From positions 16,363,794 through 16,427,793 of the forward strand of contig JAEMBT020000009.1 of NCBI GenBank assembly GCA_018873245.2: DNA of 64,000 nucleotides, given 5' to 3'. The position numbers and the translations under genes were made by a program. Within the stretch, counting starts at the first letter, position 1; every line of letters begins with the position of its first letter. Origin of the DNA: Archegozetes longisetosus. Its lineage: Eukaryota > Arthropoda > Arachnida > Sarcoptiformes > Trhypochthoniidae. Positions 62,464-64,000 of the stretch are shown here, in pieces. The notes under the pieces are model-generated. The model searched no databases and was not told where the DNA came from. It saw only the letters and a program-made list of their open reading frames with translations.

Positions 62464-63901
62464 CCTTTCCATCAATCTCTTCATAAATTACGTACTCAGA
62501 CAAATATTTAAACTAATTAGAAAATATATATATTGGGTAAATCATTCACTTCCCTACAGCTATATCTTAGCCATAATTGCCTCATGTCTGATATTTTGCA
62601 CGAAACTCTCTAATATAACTTAATAAATCTCTTCAGAGAATAATTAGCCTTCAATTCGACACTCGTTCATGTGATCAGGTTTTAAATTTAGGAAACCTTA
62701 TCAGTTGAGTATAAGAGTTATTTCTGTATAGCTATCTTAAGTCTTTTCCTCTTTTAAATCATTTGACATTTCACTCACTAACACATTATGAATATTTTAA
62801 AAGAATTATCGCTTTTAAAAACAATCAGTTGGGAGAGACCTTAAGACTAGATTCCAGATTGAAGCAGTCTTATGACCGGATTCCAGATCAAAGCAATCTT
62901 AATACCAAATTATTCAAACTAATAAAGCCCTAATCATTATCAGAAATTATACTAAAAGATAGATTGACAAACCTCCTGAATAGGTGTTGAGCCAGCGCTT
63001 GATTGAAAGCTAGAATGGTTGGAACCACTAGGAGGTGACTCTGACAGACATTCCGGTATACCATTACCTGTGATCCCGTCTGGTTAGCAAATAAGTACTA
63101 ACATTAGAATGTTTACGCTAATTGTTGTGACTTTTATTTTTATCTCTATCTCTATTAAACTTGAATTTTTTTATGACTTACATACTTTTCTATTTATATT
63201 AAGTTAATATTAATGTTACGAAATAGTTATTAAAACTTATTTATATAAATAAGATTATTAGATAAAATCAAATAAATGCAATCAATCAATAGAACATAAA
63301 GCTAAACAACAGGTTGCAACAGCTGTTAAATTGAAATCTTAAGAATAAATCTATAGTTAAAATAAAGCTATAGTTCAGTTAAATTAGGTTAAGAATAAGC
63401 GGATCTTAGCCATTAATCGATAGTTAAGGTGCAGCTAAATTAGGCTAGAATTAGCTAAAAAAGTTTAAAAAGCTAAAATTAGTTTATAAAAAAGAGCTAA
63501 AAATATGTTAAAAGTATGCTAAAAAGCTAAAAGAAGCTAAAAGTAGTTAAGATAAGCTAAAATAAGCTAAAATAAGCTAAAATAAGCTAAAATAAGCTAA
63601 AATAAGCTAAAATAAGCCAAAATAGGCTAAAATAAGCTAAAAAGGCTAAAACAAACTAAATCAGACTAAAAAAGCGAAAACAAAACAAATCAAAAGAAAC
63701 AATAAAAAATAGAGAATAGAACCAGAAGAAAGGGATAGTTAATTAATAAGAGAATTGTTAAGATATGGTCATGCGTACTTGAGAGAGGAGGCCTCCTCTT
63801 GAGAGGGGATGCTTTATCTTTTCGCCTGAGCAAAGGCGAACTACGCCGTTGTATCACTTTCTGCTTCAACACTGAACGAACCTTAAGATTTGGCTCAGAA
63901 G
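58002..63901 (-). CDS. HDAC4: Class IIa histone deacetylase (HDAC4-like), 5' end beyond the window
   Basis: Signal-regulated nuclear corepressor that shuttles between nucleus and cytoplasm and represses MEF2-type targets. Exons in transcript order: 63,779-63,901, 62,973-63,079, 61,587-61,721, 61,221-61,353, 59,984-60,950, 59,871-59,920, 59,732-59,799, 59,525-59,635, 59,394-59,440, 58,774-59,324, 58,544-58,692, 58,271-58,403 and 58,002-58,059, totalling about 850-870 aa depending on how one frame conflict in the fifth exon is resolved. In order: 14-3-3 site SEPNLK and a basic nuclear-localisation stretch; [13 protein letters not shown]; 14-3-3 sites [12 protein letters not shown] and [12 protein letters not shown]; structural-zinc HQCIC; the deacetylase domain with DWDVHHGNG and GFDSAAGHP zinc ligands and catalytic Tyr in LEGGY; the export signal [11 protein letters not shown]; and an acidic EEPM tail shared with vertebrate HDAC4/5. 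The MEF2-binding, Gln-rich N terminus is missing only because the window ends. The first active-site His is Ser. Confidence 0.92.
58431..58530. repeat. 12-nt minisatellite in an HDAC intron
   Basis: Eight copies of a unit near AATTACGTCTAA, in the intron between exons 58,544-58,692 and 58,271-58,403. It fills most of this 140-nt intron. Confidence 0.9.
58737..58766 (+). repeat. TTAGG-type patch inside an HDAC intron
   Basis: GTTAGGTTGGGTTGGGTTAG followed by GTTAGGTT. It begins 7 nt from the splice donor (GTATGG) of the catalytic exon and lies antisense to the HDAC transcript. Confidence 0.8.
58774..59324 (-). CDS. HDAC4: HDAC catalytic-core exon
   Basis: This 551-nt exon encodes most of the deacetylase fold. 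It holds [14 protein letters not shown], in which Ser (AGT, 59,292-59,294) replaces the first His of the conserved His-His pair while the second His (CAC, 59,289-59,291) is kept. It also holds the DWDVHHGNG zinc site, [22 protein letters not shown] and GFDSAAGHP. It ends two bases into the Gly codon before the catalytic Tyr, which the next exon supplies as GGA-TAT. Confidence 0.93.
59984..60950 (-). CDS. HDAC4: HDAC large regulatory exon with an unresolved frame change
   Basis: Two frames are needed. The upstream frame continues the previous exon as [18 protein letters not shown] and [11 protein letters not shown], resembling the LLQHVLLLEQ region of vertebrate class IIa HDACs, but stops at TAG 60,694-60,696. 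The downstream frame holds [12 protein letters not shown] and everything to the catalytic domain. They can be reconciled by a 92-nt intron (60,850-60,941: donor AAG/GTGAGT, acceptor TGTCTCAG), a very short 32-nt removal (60,734-60,765), or a one-base assembly error near 60,735-60,750. Downstream are a Gln/Glu-rich segment, VIDLTD (a SUMO-interaction-like motif), [12 protein letters not shown], and HQCIC with HHPEH of the structural zinc site. Confidence 0.8.
61010..61143. repeat. 11-nt minisatellite in an HDAC intron
   Basis: About twelve copies of GTTATGATTCT/GTTGTGATTCT, taking up half of the 270-nt intron. Confidence 0.92.
62160..62198. repeat. 13-nt tandem repeat, three units
   Basis: Three copies of ATATTCTGGTAG-type units inside the largest HDAC intron seen here (1,251 nt). 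Confidence 0.8.
62429..62460. repeat. (CT)n microsatellite
   Basis: TC/CT tract of 32 nt in the same HDAC intron. Confidence 0.95.
63450..63680. repeat. 10-nt AAGCTAAAAT minisatellite
   Basis: About eight clean copies of AAGCTAAAAT (63,550-63,640) with degenerate copies spreading both ways. It lies in the 699-nt HDAC intron just after the SEPNLK exon. Confidence 0.9.
63779..63901 (-). CDS. HDAC4: HDAC exon with the first 14-3-3 site and nuclear-localisation signal
   Basis: The first HDAC exon visible in the window. It opens in phase 1 (second base of an Ala codon) after CATTATAG and encodes [15 protein letters not shown], then [12 protein letters not shown] and SPLKRRP. This matches the vertebrate HDAC4 segment around Ser246 and its bipartite nuclear-localisation signal. 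Earlier exons lie beyond 64,000. Confidence 0.9.
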
Positions 63902-64000
63902 CTATAATGACAAACATGCTTGCATTAGATGCTTATTAGTTTGTTGTTGTTTTTTATGTTTATATATGCACTAATTTATGTTTTCTTATTAATTATTGTC

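Noticed and set aside
1-64000. CRISPR arrays, operons, bacterial promoters or ribosome binding sites
   Set aside because: The DNA is eukaryotic; the direct repeats are head-to-tail minisatellites without unique spacers.

Overview
The window is AT-rich eukaryotic DNA with spliced genes, many short introns and dense microsatellites and minisatellites. Two clues point to an arthropod, most likely a chelicerate and probably a mite. First, a cuticle protein carries a Rebers-Riddiford motif followed by a chelicerate-style NEPG segment. Second, several interstitial patches are built on TTAGG, the arthropod telomere repeat. The species cannot be named from the sequence.

Layout. Positions 1 to about 45,100 are a gene-poor region. 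It holds scattered tandem repeats, two families of short inverted-repeat elements (MITE-like), a GC-richer candidate first-exon/promoter patch near 8.05-8.52 kb, one candidate small broken gene near 31.7-32.1 kb, and a 250-bp array of exactly ten 25-nt units, nine of which carry GTAAG in a strong 5' splice-site context (29,174-29,423). A 32-nt minisatellite (45,126-45,413) then leads into a five-exon rhodopsin-family GPCR, best matched by the 5-HT1 serotonin receptor class (45,536-48,843, + strand, 408 aa). After more AT-rich intergenic DNA there is a compact eight-exon cuticle protein gene (53,465-54,334, + strand, 145 aa) with a TATA box, 58-69-nt introns and two micro-exons. A repeat-dense spacer (about 54.7-57.9 kb) follows. 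The right end is a class IIa histone deacetylase (HDAC4-like, - strand, 58,002-63,901). Its thirteen 3' exons are in the window, and its MEF2-binding/Gln-rich N terminus lies off the right edge.

The three genes do not form an obvious pathway: a neuromodulator receptor, a structural exoskeleton protein and a signal-responsive transcriptional corepressor. I rebuilt all exon structures by hand from splice sites, reading-frame continuity and family motifs, and every junction is phase-consistent except one place in the large HDAC exon.

Most notable observations: (1) the splice-donor/recursive-splice-site-like tandem array, which would lie inside a 37-kb 5' intron if the 8.2-kb patch is the receptor's first exon; (2) a frame conflict in the HDAC that a 92-nt alternative intron can resolve, with retention of that intron predicting a truncated protein without the catalytic domain; (3) loss of the first of the two active-site histidines (PPGHH to PPGSH) in an HDAC that otherwise keeps the catalytic Tyr; (4) the two MITE-like families; (5) dispersed TTAGG-type patches.
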